The notes beneath the pieces were generated by a model. That model was not told the DNA's origin and made no database searches. It saw nothing but the letters and a program-made list of their open reading frames with translations. This document shows, one piece after another, positions 32,845 to 43,656 of a DNA stretch of 64,000 bases. Within the stretch, counting starts at the first letter, position 1; every line of letters begins with the position of its first letter. The stretch covers positions 1 through 64,000 of the forward strand of contig CAJMPP010000004.1 in the NCBI GenBank assembly GCA_905215325.1. Direction: 5' to 3'. This DNA is from an uncultured bacterium (GTDB taxonomy: Bacteria; Actinomycetota; Coriobacteriia; Coriobacteriales; Eggerthellaceae). A program made the position numbers and the translations under genes.

Positions 32845-34229
32845 GAGCAACCTCCTCATGCTCGCGTTTTCTTGAGCGCGGCTGGCAATCATCGCGCTCG
32901 AACTTTGTATTACGCTGAAGGCTACGCGCTTCGTCACCGCCCCGATACCCTTTCAGCGAACTTCCACCGAAGCGATACCGACCCGTCAAACAACAATCGC
33001 CGAATCCGCGCAAACCGAACGCCCCTGGGTCAAGCGCCCTAGCTTGCCGCGGAGAACGTCCCGCAACGGAAGTCACGAGGTCGCTGCACATTATCTTGTG
33101 GCACCCAGCTTGCCGCGGAGAACGTCCCGCGACAGAAACCGAGCCTTCTCTCCTGCAGAACGCCACAACCCTTGCGCTAAAGCCAAGGGTGACCCGACGT
33201 TCTTACCCCTTCTCCCCTACCGAGCGCCACAACCCTTGCGCCGGCTTTCAGCGCAGAAAGTCACAAGAAGTTAAGCCCCATGCGCCGCTTTGCGATATCT
33301 GGATGCAGCATATCCACCCGACGTCCCAGCTAAATGCCCCGTCTTCCGAACGGCTTCGCAAGCAGCGCCGACTTCTGGGCGGTCTCAAACACGACGCCGG
33401 CCCTCTCCCAGCGCCATATGCAACAAGCGCGAAGCAAAGAGAACGAAGCGAAGAGAACGAAGCGAAGAGAAACATCTGGGCGGTTTCGTAGGCAATGCCA
33501 GCTTTTCTGCAAAAGCTGACCTGGGGTTATTCCGAGCACCTGCCGAAATCCACCCTGAGAACCGCCCAGAACTCCAGACTCATGTCAAAATCAGGTCCGT
33601 TTTTCTGCAAAACAGCCCAGAACTCAAGGACCGCGACCGAACTGCCGCACAACCGCGGCACCACACAAACGCAGCACTGCGCGATCGAACCACCGGGCAA
33701 CCAAACCACCACGCAATCGCAAGCTGACGAACGAAGCGAGGCCGGCGCCCCGAAGGAGTGCCGGCCTCATGCCAAACCGTTTAATCGCAAGACCCCGCGA
33801 TGGGATGCCTACCTCGCTTCAAACCGTGCGAAATCGCAAAATCCCGCAAAGAGAGGTGCAGGCTACCCACCCGTCATCTGGCGAAACAAAACCGACAGGG
33901 CCTCGCGCGAGGCCAAGACCCAAAGGAGGTACCGGCCTCGCCGTCGTCCCCAACGCGGCCGCCCGTCAACGCGACGCCGTCCTCTGGCGCTTGCGGCATC
34001 GATGCATGGCGCCAGCAGGCGAAACGAAACCGACGAGCTTTCGCGCGAGGACCTGCGAAGGGATGGCGCCCTCCGGCGCGCTGGCGAACCCCGCCCCGAA
34101 AGCGCCGGAGAGCGAAGCGACTCGCCTGTCTCGCCAACGAGGCGCCCGGTCGCCCCGAGGGGCCACGCAACCAAGAGCTCGACTAGCTCGCCGATCTCGC
34201 CGACAAAGCGCCCGGTCGCCCTGCCGCCC
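32845..34229. other. Long region of degenerate repeats without a supported gene
   Basis: Nearly 1.4 kb. Short repeats recur: AGCTTGCCGCGGAGAACGTC (about 33042 and 33107), GCCACAACCCTTGCGC (about 33161 and 33227), tandem GAACGAAGCGAAGA units (about 33438-33470), CCAGAACTC units (about 33567 and 33627) and a pair of related blocks containing GGCGAAAC.AAACCGAC (about 33880 and 34018). Open frames exist but their products are repeat-like and Arg/Pro-rich. I take this as decayed or non-coding repeat DNA. Confidence 0.5.
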
Positions 34230-34664
34230 TTACTCCGCGATCTCGATGTGGGGTTGGGGCGCGGCGGCCAGGTCGCCGACGGTCACGCCGTCCACGTACT
34301 TCTCGATGACCTCGTCAAGTCCTGCCCAGAAACGCACCGTGGTGCACACGCCGGCGCGATGGCACGGCTCGGGGCCGTCGAGCGCCGCGCAGGTCACCGG
34401 CACCGTAGTGCCCTCGACCGCGCGCAGCACGTCGCCCGCCAGGATGTCGTGCGGGTCGCGCGCCAGGCGGTACCCGCCGCCCTTGCCGCGCACGCTTGCC
34501 AACAGGCCCGCCGACACCATGGGGCGGGCGATCTGCTCCAGATACTTCAGGGACAGCTCCTCGCGTTCGGCCACTTCGCGAAGCGAAACCTTCGCCTCGG
34601 GCCCCGCCTGCGCGATGCACACCGCCAAGCGCAATGCATATCGTCCCTTCGATGAGATAAGCAC
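34230..34664 (-). CDS. Rrf2 family Fe-S regulator next to the suf cluster
   Basis: The 144-residue protein begins with the Rrf2 winged helix (LISSKGRYALRLAVCIAQAG; VSLREVAEREELSLKYLEQI; VRGKGGGYRLARDP). Three cysteines follow in TCAALDGPEPCHRAGVC, the [2Fe-2S] ligand arrangement of IscR/SufR/RsrR-type proteins. Such proteins sense cluster supply and repress suf or isc genes when the cluster is loaded. It is divergent from sufC, with about 670 bases between, so control of the suf promoter is likely. Start ATG 34664. It is not cotranscribed with suf. Confidence 0.9.
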   Translation of the reverse strand: MLISSKGRYALRLAVCIAQAGPEAKVSLREVAEREELSLKYLEQIARPMVSAGLLASVRGKGGGYRLARDPHDILAGDVLRAVEGTTVPVTCAALDGPEPCHRAGVCTTVRFWAGLDEVIEKYVDGVTVGDLAAAPQPHIEIAE

Positions 34665-35240
34665 GATTCCCCCTTATCGATTCCAGCTACCTTCGCAAAA
34701 CCACCGAAACGCTTGCCGCGAGCCGCGCAGACCGGCACGCCAGGGACACCCGGCAAACCCGCAAGCAAACCGCGCAAACCACATGCGCCGCCAACCAGCA
34801 CACCAAGCGCACACGGCGGACCGCACGCGCCCAGGCCGGGCATACGCAGCAAGCCAGCGAGCACGCCGCGCAAGCCACGCGCTACCGCGAACCCCGCGGG
34901 CCGCACGCCAAGCACGCACGGCATACCGCACGCGCCGCACGCCAGGTGCACACGGCAAACCCGCGAGCCACGCAGACCTGCGCACCCGCGAGCGCCCCGC
35001 GCGCCACCGCAAACCCTGCGCGCCGCAGGCCGGCTTCCAGGCTCCGCGCCGAACGCGCGCACAGCCCAACGCCGCACGCCGCGCCAGCGCCTACCCGCTT
35101 GCCGCCATGACGACCCCCGGTCACCCGTCGGCCGCGCACATCGTCCGGTGTCGCCCTTTGAACATATAGGTTACACTGGACGTAAAGCATGCGCATTCGC
35201 GCTTATTCCGCGGATTGATTCCCTGCAGCAAGCATTTCGC
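34665..35240. other. GC-rich low-complexity spacer upstream of suf
   Basis: Dominated by irregular repeats of CGCA, GCACGC and CCGCAAACC motifs. Translations in all frames are Arg/Ala/Pro-rich and match nothing known. No gene is supported. The right end changes abruptly to A+T-rich promoter sequence. Confidence 0.5.
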
Positions 35241-35268
35241 TTGACAAATCCGCGTGTCACGATATCTT
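35241..35268 (+). promoter_or_regulatory. Promoter of the suf operon
   Basis: Perfect TTGACA (35241-35246), 16-base spacer, TATCTT (35263-35268). Behind it an AATAAG..CTTATT inverted repeat around 35289-35306 lies in the leader and could be an operator for the Rrf2 protein. sufC starts 63 bases after the -10. Confidence 0.65.
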
Positions 35269-35331
35269 AATCCTATCAAACGTATATGAATAAGCAAAGC
35301 CTTATTTATAAGAAATGAGAAGGGGAAGAAG

Positions 35332-36105
35332 ATGGCAGACGAGAACATCCTCCTCAACGTGGCGGGCCTTTCGGCCGCCGTGGATGAGAAGGTCATTCTT
35401 CACGACGTCGACCTGACCGTGGGCGCTGGAGAGACCCACGTGCTGATGGGCCCGAACGGCGCCGGCAAATCGACGCTGGGCCACGTGGTCATGGGCGATC
35501 CCGAGTACACGGTGACCGGCGGCAAAATCACGTTCAACGGACAGGATATCACAGATCTGTCCACCGATAAACGCTCGCACGCGGGTCTTTTCCTGAGCTT
35601 CCAGGCGCCGGTGGAGATCCCCGGCGTGCCCGTCAGCAGCTTCCTGCGCGCAATTTCCGCAGGCCGCCCGGGGGTGGGCGACATGAAGGGCAAGCAGTTC
35701 CGCAAGCACGTCAAGGAGCTGGCCGAGGAGCTGAACATGGACCCGGCCTACCTGGACCGCGAGCTGGGCGTGGGCTTTTCCGGCGGCGAGAAGAAGAAGC
35801 TCGAGATGCTGCAGCTGCTGCTGCTCGAGCCGAAGCTGGCCTTCCTGGACGAGACCGACTCCGGCCTTGACGTGGACGCGCTGTCCGTCGTCTCGCGCGG
35901 CATGGAGGTCTATCGCAAGCGCTGCAACGGAACGCTCGTCATCATCACGCACAACACCCGCATCCTGGAGCACGTCGACGTCAACCGCGTTCACGTCCTG
36001 GTCAAGGGCCGCATGACGGCCGAGGGCGACGCGTCCATGATCGCCGACATCGACGAGAACGGCTTCGAGCAGTTCGAGCAGGCCGCGGCCGCATCCGCCG
36101 AATAA
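35332..36105 (+). CDS. sufC: Fe-S cluster assembly ATPase SufC
   Basis: The 257-residue ABC-type ATPase has Walker A GPNGAGKST, the Q-loop FQAPVEIPGV, the SufC-type signature FSGGEKKKLEML and Walker B LAFLDETDSGLDVDAL; the switch His is in IITHNTR. SufC powers the SufBC2D scaffold, where ATP drives the opening needed for cluster building. It is first in the operon sufCBDSU, all on the plus strand with very short gaps. ATG 35332 follows GAAGGGGAAGAAG. Length is normal. Confidence 0.97.
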   Translation: MADENILLNVAGLSAAVDEKVILHDVDLTVGAGETHVLMGPNGAGKSTLGHVVMGDPEYTVTGGKITFNGQDITDLSTDKRSHAGLFLSFQAPVEIPGVPVSSFLRAISAGRPGVGDMKGKQFRKHVKELAEELNMDPAYLDRELGVGFSGGEKKKLEMLQLLLLEPKLAFLDETDSGLDVDALSVVSRGMEVYRKRCNGTLVIITHNTRILEHVDVNRVHVLVKGRMTAEGDASMIADIDENGFEQFEQAAAASAE

Positions 36106-36114
36106 GGGGCAGCC

Positions 36115-37523
<1,409 letters not shown>

Positions 37524-37524
<1 letters not shown>

Positions 37525-38786
37525 TGGGCGCCGACGTTTTGAACAACGTGAACGCGATGCCCGCGCCTACCTGGCATCGCCTTGATATGAACGAGACCGC
37601 CGTGGAGCTGCCCGAGGGCCTTTCCTTCGCAGCCCAGGTGGAAGTGGAGGCCGCCGCCGAGCTCATCGGCGAAGCGGGCGCCTTCGACGCGGCCGTGGCC
37701 GCGCTGCAGGAGCGCGTCGATGCGGCTCGCGCCGCCGGCCCCGCCGACACGCGCGCCATCCTGAAGGCTGTCGACCCCGACGTGGACCCCGCCGACCTGG
37801 ATATCCCGGCCTTGTCCACCTACGAGCACAAGGCCGTGCGCCAGGAGATGGCGAACAACGTGGCCGAGGCGTTCGAGTGCGGCATGGGCGAGCAGGCCAC
37901 CGCATGGCTGGCCGAAGCCGCCGGCAAGGGCGCCGCAACCGTATTCGCGCCGGCAGCCGGTAAGCGCGGCCAGGCCACGGTGCGCATCGCCGGTGTGGAC
38001 GGCGCCGCCAACGTGGCCGCCATCGACGTGGTGGCCCCCGCGGGCGCTGCGTTCGACCTGACCGTGTCGCTTGACTCCTCCGCCGCCGGCAGCGGCGTGG
38101 TGGGCGTGGTGCTGCGCGTGTTCGCCGGCGAGAACGCCCACGTCAACGTCACGTCCGTGCATACGCTCGGCGACACGTGGATGGCGCTCGACGACACGGG
38201 CATCGTCTGCGACGAGGGCGCGTTCGTCACCGTGCGCCACCGCATGCTGGGCGCGGGCAAGTCCTACACGGGCCTGGCCACCGACCTGCGCGGCGACCTG
38301 TCGCGCGTGGACGTGGACACCCGCTACCTGGCCGCCGGCCAGGACGTGCGCGACTTCAACTACATCGTGCGCCATCGCGGCAAGAAGACCCGCTGCAACA
38401 TCGACGCCAACGGCGCGCTCATGGGCGAGTCGAAGAAGATCCTGCGCGGCACCATCGACCTGGTTCGCGGCTGCAAGGGCGCCGAGGGCACCGAGCGCGA
38501 GACCGTGCTTCTGGTGGACGAGCGCGTGGACAACAAGACCATCCCCGTCATCCTGTGCGACGAGGACGACGTGGCCGGCAACCATGGCGCTACCATCGGC
38601 CATGTGGCCGCCGACCAGCTGTTCTACCTGAAGTGCCGCGGCCTTTCCCAAGAAGCCGCCGAGGGCCTGTTCGCCACGGCGACCCTCGAGGAGACGGCGC
38701 TTGCCGTCGAAGACGAAACCGTTCGCGCGGGCGTCGGCCGCCTGGCCGGCCGCCTGGGCATTCCCTATCAGGAGGTGGAAGGCTAG
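37524..38786 (+). CDS. sufD: Fe-S cluster assembly protein SufD
   Basis: The 420-residue protein has an Ala/Glu-rich N-terminal helical region and the same beta-helix as SufB in its C-terminal half (TRCNIDANGALMGESKKILR; VPVILCDEDD type strand IPVILCDEDDVAGNHGATIG; QLFYLKCRGLSQEAAEGLFA). It pairs with SufB in the scaffold. It overlaps sufB by one base and ends 3 bases before sufS. Confidence 0.95.
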
Positions 38787-38789
38787 CTT

Positions 38790-40124
38790 ATGTCAGCTTC
38801 CGCAAACAACGCAGAGCTCGATCGCACGGCATGCGCCGTGGCCGATGCGGCGCATGCCGCCCAGGCCTCGGCCACAGCCGGCGACATCGTGTGCGCCGCC
38901 AATATCGCCGAGAACCCCTACAAGCGCGACTTCCCGCTGCTTGCCAACCATCCCGACCTGGTGTTTTTGGACAGCGCCGCCACTGCGCAGCGCCCCGCCG
39001 CCGTGCTTGACGCGCAGCGCCGCTTCTACGAGGAGATGAACGCCAACGCCCTGCGCGGCCTGTACCGCCTGTCGGTCGAGGCCACCGAGGCCATCGAGAT
39101 CGCCCGCCAGCGCGTGGCTAAGTTCATCGGCGCGCCCGACGCGCACGACATCGTGCTGACGCGCAACGCCTCCGAGTCGCTCAACATCGTGGCGAAGGCC
39201 TTCGCCCCCACCGTGCTCGAGCCCGGCGACGAGGTGTGCATCACCATCATGGAGCACCACTCCAACCTCATCCCGTGGCAGCAGGCCTGCCGCGCGGCCG
39301 GGGCAAAGCTCGTCTACCTCTACCCCGACGAGAACGGCGTCATCACGCCCGAGGAGATGGACGCGAAGATCGGCCCGAAGACCAAGATCGTGTCCGTGGT
39401 GCACGTATCCAACGTCCTTGGCGTGAAAAACCCCGTCGAGGAGCTGGGCCGCCGCGTGCACGCACAGGGCGGCTACCTGGTGGTCGACGGCGCGCAGTCC
39501 ACGCCGCACATCCACGTGGACGTGCAGGCCATCGGCGCCGACTTCTTCGCCTTCTCCGCACACAAGCTGTTCGGCCCGTTCGGCATGGGCGTGCTGTGGG
39601 GCCGCGACGAGCTGCTCAACGCCATGCCGCCGTTCCTCACGGGCGGCGAGATGATCGACTCAGTCACCGAGCAGGACGCCACCTGGGCGCCCGTGCCCGA
39701 GAAGTTCGAGGCCGGCACGCAGGACGCCGCCGGCATCTACGCCACCGCGGCGGCCATCGCCTACGTGGAGTCGGTGGGCCTCGATGTCATCGCCGCGCGC
39801 GAGCAGGCGCTCGTGCGCTACTGCATGGAGGAAATGGCGAAGCTGCCCTTCATCACCGTCATCGGCAGCCCCGACCCCGACATGCACCACGGCGTCATCA
39901 GCTTCAACGTCGACGGCATCCACCCGCACGACGTGGCCAGCATCCTGGACATGGACCAGGTGGCCATCCGCGCCGGGCACCACTGCGCCCAGCCGCTGCT
40001 CACGTGGCTGGGCGTGGAGAACCTTGCCTGCTGCCGCGCCAGCCTGGCGTTCTACAACGACAAGAACGACGTCGACGCCTTGATCGAGGGCCTCGGCAAC
40101 GTTTGGAGGACCTTCAATGGCTAA
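38790..40124 (+). CDS. sufS: Cysteine desulfurase SufS
   Basis: The 444-residue PLP enzyme of the group II desulfurases takes sulfur from cysteine and passes it to SufU. The PLP lysine is in FAFSAHKLFGPFGMG, the phosphate site in VLTRNASESLNIVA and the persulfide Cys in RAGHHCAQPLLTWLG. The first 45 residues form an Ala-rich extension (ADAAHAAQASATAG) that usual SufS proteins lack. ATG 38790 follows GGAAGG. It overlaps sufU by eight bases. Confidence 0.95.
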   Translation: MSASANNAELDRTACAVADAAHAAQASATAGDIVCAANIAENPYKRDFPLLANHPDLVFLDSAATAQRPAAVLDAQRRFYEEMNANALRGLYRLSVEATEAIEIARQRVAKFIGAPDAHDIVLTRNASESLNIVAKAFAPTVLEPGDEVCITIMEHHSNLIPWQQACRAAGAKLVYLYPDENGVITPEEMDAKIGPKTKIVSVVHVSNVLGVKNPVEELGRRVHAQGGYLVVDGAQSTPHIHVDVQAIGADFFAFSAHKLFGPFGMGVLWGRDELLNAMPPFLTGGEMIDSVTEQDATWAPVPEKFEAGTQDAAGIYATAAAIAYVESVGLDVIAAREQALVRYCMEEMAKLPFITVIGSPDPDMHHGVISFNVDGIHPHDVASILDMDQVAIRAGHHCAQPLLTWLGVENLACCRASLAFYNDKNDVDALIEGLGNVWRTFNG

Positions 40125-40536
40125 CATCTACACCGCCGCGCTCATGCAGCACAACGCGCACCCCGACTACAAGTACGACATGGAGGGCGCCACCGACGAG
40201 CACGAGGGCGTGAACCCCAGCTGCGGCGACGAGATGGTGCTGAAGCTGCGCATCGAGGACGGCGTCATCGAGGAGGCCGCATTCACCGGCCACGGCTGCG
40301 CCGTTTCGCAGGCATCCGCCGACATGATGGCCGACCTGGTCACCGGCGAGACCGTGGAGGAGGCGCGCCGCCTGTGCGGCCTGTTCATGAAGATGGTCAA
40401 GGGCGAGACGCTCACCAACGAGGAGAAGGAAGACCTCGACGAGGCGGCCCAGCTGGAAAGCATCAGCCACATGCCCGCCCGCGTGAAATGCGCCGAGCTG
40501 GGCTGGCGCACCCTGTCCGAGATCATCGGCGAATAG
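40117..40536 (+). CDS. sufU: SufU, sulfur acceptor for SufS
   Basis: The 139-residue IscU-like protein has three Zn-ligand cysteines in NPSCGDEM, FTGHGCAVSQASADM and ARVKCAELGWRTL, plus the Asp after the first Cys. The SufU-type insert lies between the second and third. It takes the sulfur from SufS by Zn-ligand exchange. It is the last gene of the operon; sufE and sufA are absent, as usual in Gram-positive SUF systems. Confidence 0.95.
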   Translation: MANIYTAALMQHNAHPDYKYDMEGATDEHEGVNPSCGDEMVLKLRIEDGVIEEAAFTGHGCAVSQASADMMADLVTGETVEEARRLCGLFMKMVKGETLTNEEKEDLDEAAQLESISHMPARVKCAELGWRTLSEIIGE

Positions 40537-40643
40537 GGGCGTCCGGCACCGCCGCGATTCCCTATTCAACAAGTAGGGAATTATTCGGTTGCCAGTAACA
40601 TATTGCCGACAAATGGCTATACTCGCGTTTGTCCTAGCTTTTC

Positions 40644-40678
40644 AAGCCCCGTCCGGATACCCGGGCGGGGCTTGTTTG
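40644..40678 (+). terminator. Intrinsic terminator of the suf operon
   Basis: AAGCCCCG/CGGGGCTT stem with further CCGG pairing in the loop, followed by GTTT, about 110 bases after the sufU stop. Confidence 0.8.
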
Positions 40679-40723
40679 CGAAGGAGGTCGCACGGGGACG
40701 TACGTGGGAGGCATATAGAGGGC

Positions 40724-40766
40724 CGAAGGTCCCGCGGCTCTGCGAGCTGCGGGACCTTCGCATGTT
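40724..40766 (+). terminator. Second strong hairpin before the metallo-beta-lactamase gene
   Basis: A perfect 12-bp stem CGAAGGTCCCGC with its complement, 13-base loop, followed by CATGTTTTC. It may back up the suf terminator or be a leader structure of the next gene, which starts 85 bases later. Confidence 0.65.
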
Positions 40767-40850
40767 TTCAATCAGATGCTGCCATGCCGCACATGGGATG
40801 CTGCTAGTATGGGGAACGCTTGATTGGATAGCGGATCACGGAGGACGCAA

Positions 40851-41861
40851 ATGCTCGCATTGCACGTATTGGCCAGCGGAAGCTCGGGAAACGCCGCGGT
40901 GATCGAGAACACCGCCACCGGCGCAGGCGTGCTGATTGACTGCGGCATCTGCAAGCGCGACTTCCTCAACCGCTGCGACGAGGCCGGCTTCGACCCCGGC
41001 CGCATCCAAGCCATGTTCGTGACGCACGAGCACGGCGACCACGTGAAGGGCCTGGGCGTGGTGTTGCGCGGGCTGGCGAAGATCGGCAACGTGCCGCCGG
41101 TGTTCGCGGCGGGCGCGTGCACGGCGAACAGCAGCGCGCTGGCGAAGGTGGCCGAGGCGTTCGACGTCCGCGAGCTGACGACGGCTTGCGCCCAGATGGA
41201 CAGCCGGGATATGGCGAGCGCCGCCTTCGATGACGCGACGCCGCATGACGCCGGCTCCGGCGGCGTCGAGGCCGCAGGGATGCGCACGACCGGCTCCCGC
41301 GCCGTCGAGGCCGCAGCACCGCATACGACCGGCCCCGGCGCCGTCGATAACGCGATGCCTCAAATAACCGGCCCCGGCGCCGTCGAGGCCGCGGGCATGC
41401 GCATCATCCCCTTCGCCACCAGCCATGATGCCGCCGCGTCGTTCGGCTTCCGCATCGAGGACGCCGCCGACGGCGATGCAATCGGCTACCTGACGGACTC
41501 CGGCATCATCACGGCGCAGGCACATGCGGCGCTGCGCGACGTGCGCATCCTGGCGCTCGAGAGCAACCATGACCCGAAGATGCTGGCTGCCGGGCCCTAC
41601 CCGTACGTCATCAAGCAGCGCATCGCGTCGAACAGCGGGCACCTTTCCAACGACCAGGCAGCCGCCGAGCTCGGCACGCTGGTTGCCGAATCGCGCACCG
41701 CGGGCCTGCGCCTGCCGCAAACGGTGGTGGCCATGCACGTGTCACAGAACAACAACGACTACAGCCTGGCCAGGCGCACGCTCGAAGCGGCGCTCGGCGA
41801 AGCCGGCTGCTACGCGGAAACCCTCTGCGGCTACCAAGCCCGCCTCACCACCGCCCGCTAG
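40851..41861 (+). CDS. Metallo-beta-lactamase fold protein, YycJ/WalJ-like, with an in-frame repeat
   Basis: The 336-residue protein begins LALHVLASGSSGNAAVIEN (the S-G-S-S-G-N start of YycJ-type proteins). The metal motif is FVTHEHGDHVKGL (H-x-H-x-D-H), with IPFATSHDAAASFGFRIE, IGYLTDSGII, LALESNHDPKML and HLSNDQAAAEL further on. YycJ is a single-strand-acting 5' exonuclease linked to mismatch repair. Between the first metal motif and the SHD motif lies an inserted stretch, including four copies of a 13-residue repeat (G-P-G-A-V-E-A-A-G-M-R-T-T type; bases 41253-41408). ATG 40851 follows GGAGGACGCAA. It is not in an operon with walRK here. Confidence 0.9.
   Translation: MLALHVLASGSSGNAAVIENTATGAGVLIDCGICKRDFLNRCDEAGFDPGRIQAMFVTHEHGDHVKGLGVVLRGLAKIGNVPPVFAAGACTANSSALAKVAEAFDVRELTTACAQMDSRDMASAAFDDATPHDAGSGGVEAAGMRTTGSRAVEAAAPHTTGPGAVDNAMPQITGPGAVEAAGMRIIPFATSHDAAASFGFRIEDAADGDAIGYLTDSGIITAQAHAALRDVRILALESNHDPKMLAAGPYPYVIKQRIASNSGHLSNDQAAAELGTLVAESRTAGLRLPQTVVAMHVSQNNNDYSLARRTLEAALGEAGCYAETLCGYQARLTTAR
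41253..41408 (+). repeat. 39-bp in-frame tandem repeat, four units
   Basis: Units start at 41253, 41292, 41331 and 41370, each GGC(T/C)CC.GC.CCGTCGA.. and exactly 39 bp, so 13 codons. The units have diverged but the frame is kept. It lies in a loop of the metallo-beta-lactamase domain. Confidence 0.9.
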
Positions 41862-41867
41862 CAGTCA

Positions 41868-41900
41868 GACACTTTGGGGACGTAGCATTAACCGTCCGCC
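41868..41900. repeat. Half copy of the GGGGACGTAGC element, copy D
   Basis: GACACTTTGGGGACGTAGCATTAACCGTCC is one arm of the palindromic element seen in copies A-C. No matching right arm is found in the next 200 bases. It lies between convergent genes. Confidence 0.65.
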
Positions 41901-42001
41901 CCAGGTCGGTCGATCGCCCCTACCACTTCAACAACGCCAGCACAAGGTCGAGGAAAGACGCTCTAGAGACGCAACACCGACAATCCGAAACGGGAAACCC
42001 G

Positions 42002-42331
42002 CTACCTCGCGTCCTCCCAGGGATGGGAGGTCAGATGCCAGCCGCCGCAATAGGGGCATTCGTAGATTTGCAGGCCGCGTTTGCCCCGACGCTCACACCA
42101 GGCAAGGTTTTCCTGGGCCTCTGTCAGCGTGGCGTAACGGTTCTTCGATTCGCACGCCTTGTAGCGCTGCGCGGCATCGTGCTCGGCCGCCGCCGTGACG
42201 CGACGCGAGTCCTCACGCGCGAACGCATCGTCAAGCGAATCGAAATCACCGAGCGAATCGAAATCGCCCAACGCAGCGTTGAACTGCGCCTTCTCCTTCG
42301 CCCATGATGACCGATTCTTCTTCGACGCCAT
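42002..42331 (-). CDS. Small protein with a C-terminal zinc-ribbon-like motif
   Basis: The protein has 109 residues. The N-terminus is basic (ASKKNRSSWAKEKAQFNAAL) and has a short internal repeat (G-D-F-D-S-L twice). The C-terminal 50 residues have four Cys in KACESKNRYAT, AWCERRG and YECPYCGGWHLTSHP, a probable zinc-binding site with a C-x-x-C-G-G-W-H-L-T core. The core is a recurrent pattern in small actinobacterial proteins, function unknown. ATG 42331 has GGGGGTCGG upstream. It faces the metallo-beta-lactamase gene. Confidence 0.75.
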   Translation of the reverse strand: MASKKNRSSWAKEKAQFNAALGDFDSLGDFDSLDDAFAREDSRRVTAAAEHDAAQRYKACESKNRYATLTEAQENLAWCERRGKRGLQIYECPYCGGWHLTSHPWEDAR

Positions 42332-42499
42332 TTTCCGACCCCCAATCACATTCTTGCTGCTGCCATTATCTTACGCGCCAAACCCCTCGCAAGGGTCAAC
42401 CCACAACCGACGCATCATCACAAACCATTGTCATTTCCTAGATGAGCACTAAGGTTTTGGGGACGAATGGTTTCAGCTATTCGGGAGCGTCGATGCGCG

Positions 42500-43230
42500 C
42501 TATTCGCCCAGCAACCAATCAACCAGATAAATCGCGCGAATCCCCTCTTTCGAGAAATCGAATTCGTCCAAGCTTAAAACGAACTTTGGGTAGTTGTCAG
42601 GAATCGCCGAAAGCGAGGCGAATCCTCGCTCACGCGTTCGCTCGTCAGCCATACGATAGGTGGCCTGGTAATACTCATATTGGTTGCCTCGTTTTGCAAC
42701 GAAATCCACCTCAAGGTCGCCAACTTTTCCAACACTCACCCTGTACCCACGTCGCTTTAATTCCATAAACACAATGCCTTCAAGCACCTGATCGATATTC
42801 ATCTGGTTGCTCATGCCCATTGCCTGTCGCAATCCCCGGTCGACAACGTACCATTTTTCGTTGAAGGCCAGGCGCTGCTTGCCAACGGCATCTTCGCGAG
42901 GGGCTTTGTATAGCAGGAAGGCCTTCTCCATCGCGTTCATGTAATTGGCTATAGTCTCGGAAGCGGTTTTTCGCCGCTCGCTTTTTAGGTGATCGGAAAT
43001 ACTCTTCATGCTGAGCAAGCGCCCCTCTTCGGCAGCGGCATACCGGGCAAGGTGCTCAAGCAAATCGACGTCGCCAATGTTATTTCGCTTAACGACGTCT
43101 TTGAGCAAAATGGTCGATAACAGATCTTCCAAGTATTTGATGCTTGGCTCTTGCTCAAATTCCAAAGCGCTTTGGAAAGGGAACCCGCCCTGAACGACAT
43201 ACGCGATGAAAATGGGGGGATCACATTCCC
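42500..43230 (-). pseudogene. C-terminal fragment of a DUF4143-type AAA ATPase
   Basis: The frame gives IAYVVQGGFPFQSALEFEQE, then LEDLLSTILLKDVVKRNNIG, LARYAAAEEGRLLSMKSISD, FNEKWYVVDRGLRQAM and VLEGIVFMELKRRGYRVSVG followed by KVGDLEVDFVAKRGNQYEYY. The last part is a PD-(D/E)xK-like domain (D-L-E-V-D-F-V-A) typical of the DUF4143 C-terminus of predicted AAA+ ATPases. The N-terminal Walker A/B domain, about 200 residues, is absent. The frame closes upstream near 43245 and the hairpin at 43207-43238 lies at the break. So this is a 5' truncated remnant. A later in-frame ATG (43165) exists but a product would lack the ATPase core. Confidence 0.75.
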
Positions 43231-43238
43231 CATTTTCA
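43207..43238. terminator. Hairpin downstream of the cupin genes
   Basis: TGAAAATGGGG and its complement form a perfect 11-bp stem with a 10-base loop. It lies 35 bases after the stop of the minus-strand cupin gene, at the break point of the ATPase fragment. Probable terminator. Confidence 0.55.
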
Positions 43239-43272
43239 CCGCTTCAAACGATAACTAGCTTACGAGCTGGGA

Positions 43273-43614
43273 TTATTCCGCAGGTTTTACGACCGTCAGC
43301 TGCATTTTGAACGGGGTAACGCCGCGCACGCTGTGGGGGCTGCCGGCCGTCATAACGATGGACTCGCCCGCGTTCAGCTGGTGCGGGACGTCGTTGACGG
43401 TAATCTCGCCGGTGCCTTCGAGCACGGTGATGAGCGCGTCGCCTGGCGCAGCGTGCGAGGACATGCCCTCGTCGGCGTCGATGGCGAACACCGTGACCTT
43501 GCAGCCCGGCGTCTGCGACAACGTGAGGCTGTTCACCTTGCCTGCCTCAAGCTCTACCAGGTCTTTCAGGCCGAAAACCTTGCCGTGCTCCACGTTCTTG
43601 ATGAGTTCTGCCAT
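43273..43614 (-). CDS. Cupin-domain protein 1
   Basis: The protein has 113 residues forming one double-stranded beta-helix. The cupin motifs are modified: SSHAAPGDALITVLEGTGEI (motif 1 with a single His) and LNAGESIVMTAGSPHSV (motif 2). It resembles small anaerobe cupins of unknown substrate. The order with the next upstream cupin (43 bases apart) suggests one transcript. ATG 43614. Confidence 0.9.
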   Translation of the reverse strand: MAELIKNVEHGKVFGLKDLVELEAGKVNSLTLSQTPGCKVTVFAIDADEGMSSHAAPGDALITVLEGTGEITVNDVPHQLNAGESIVMTAGSPHSVRGVTPFKMQLTVVKPAE

Positions 43615-43656
43615 GATGATTCCTTTCGTTATCCGCGCCGCCCGTTGGCGGCGTTG

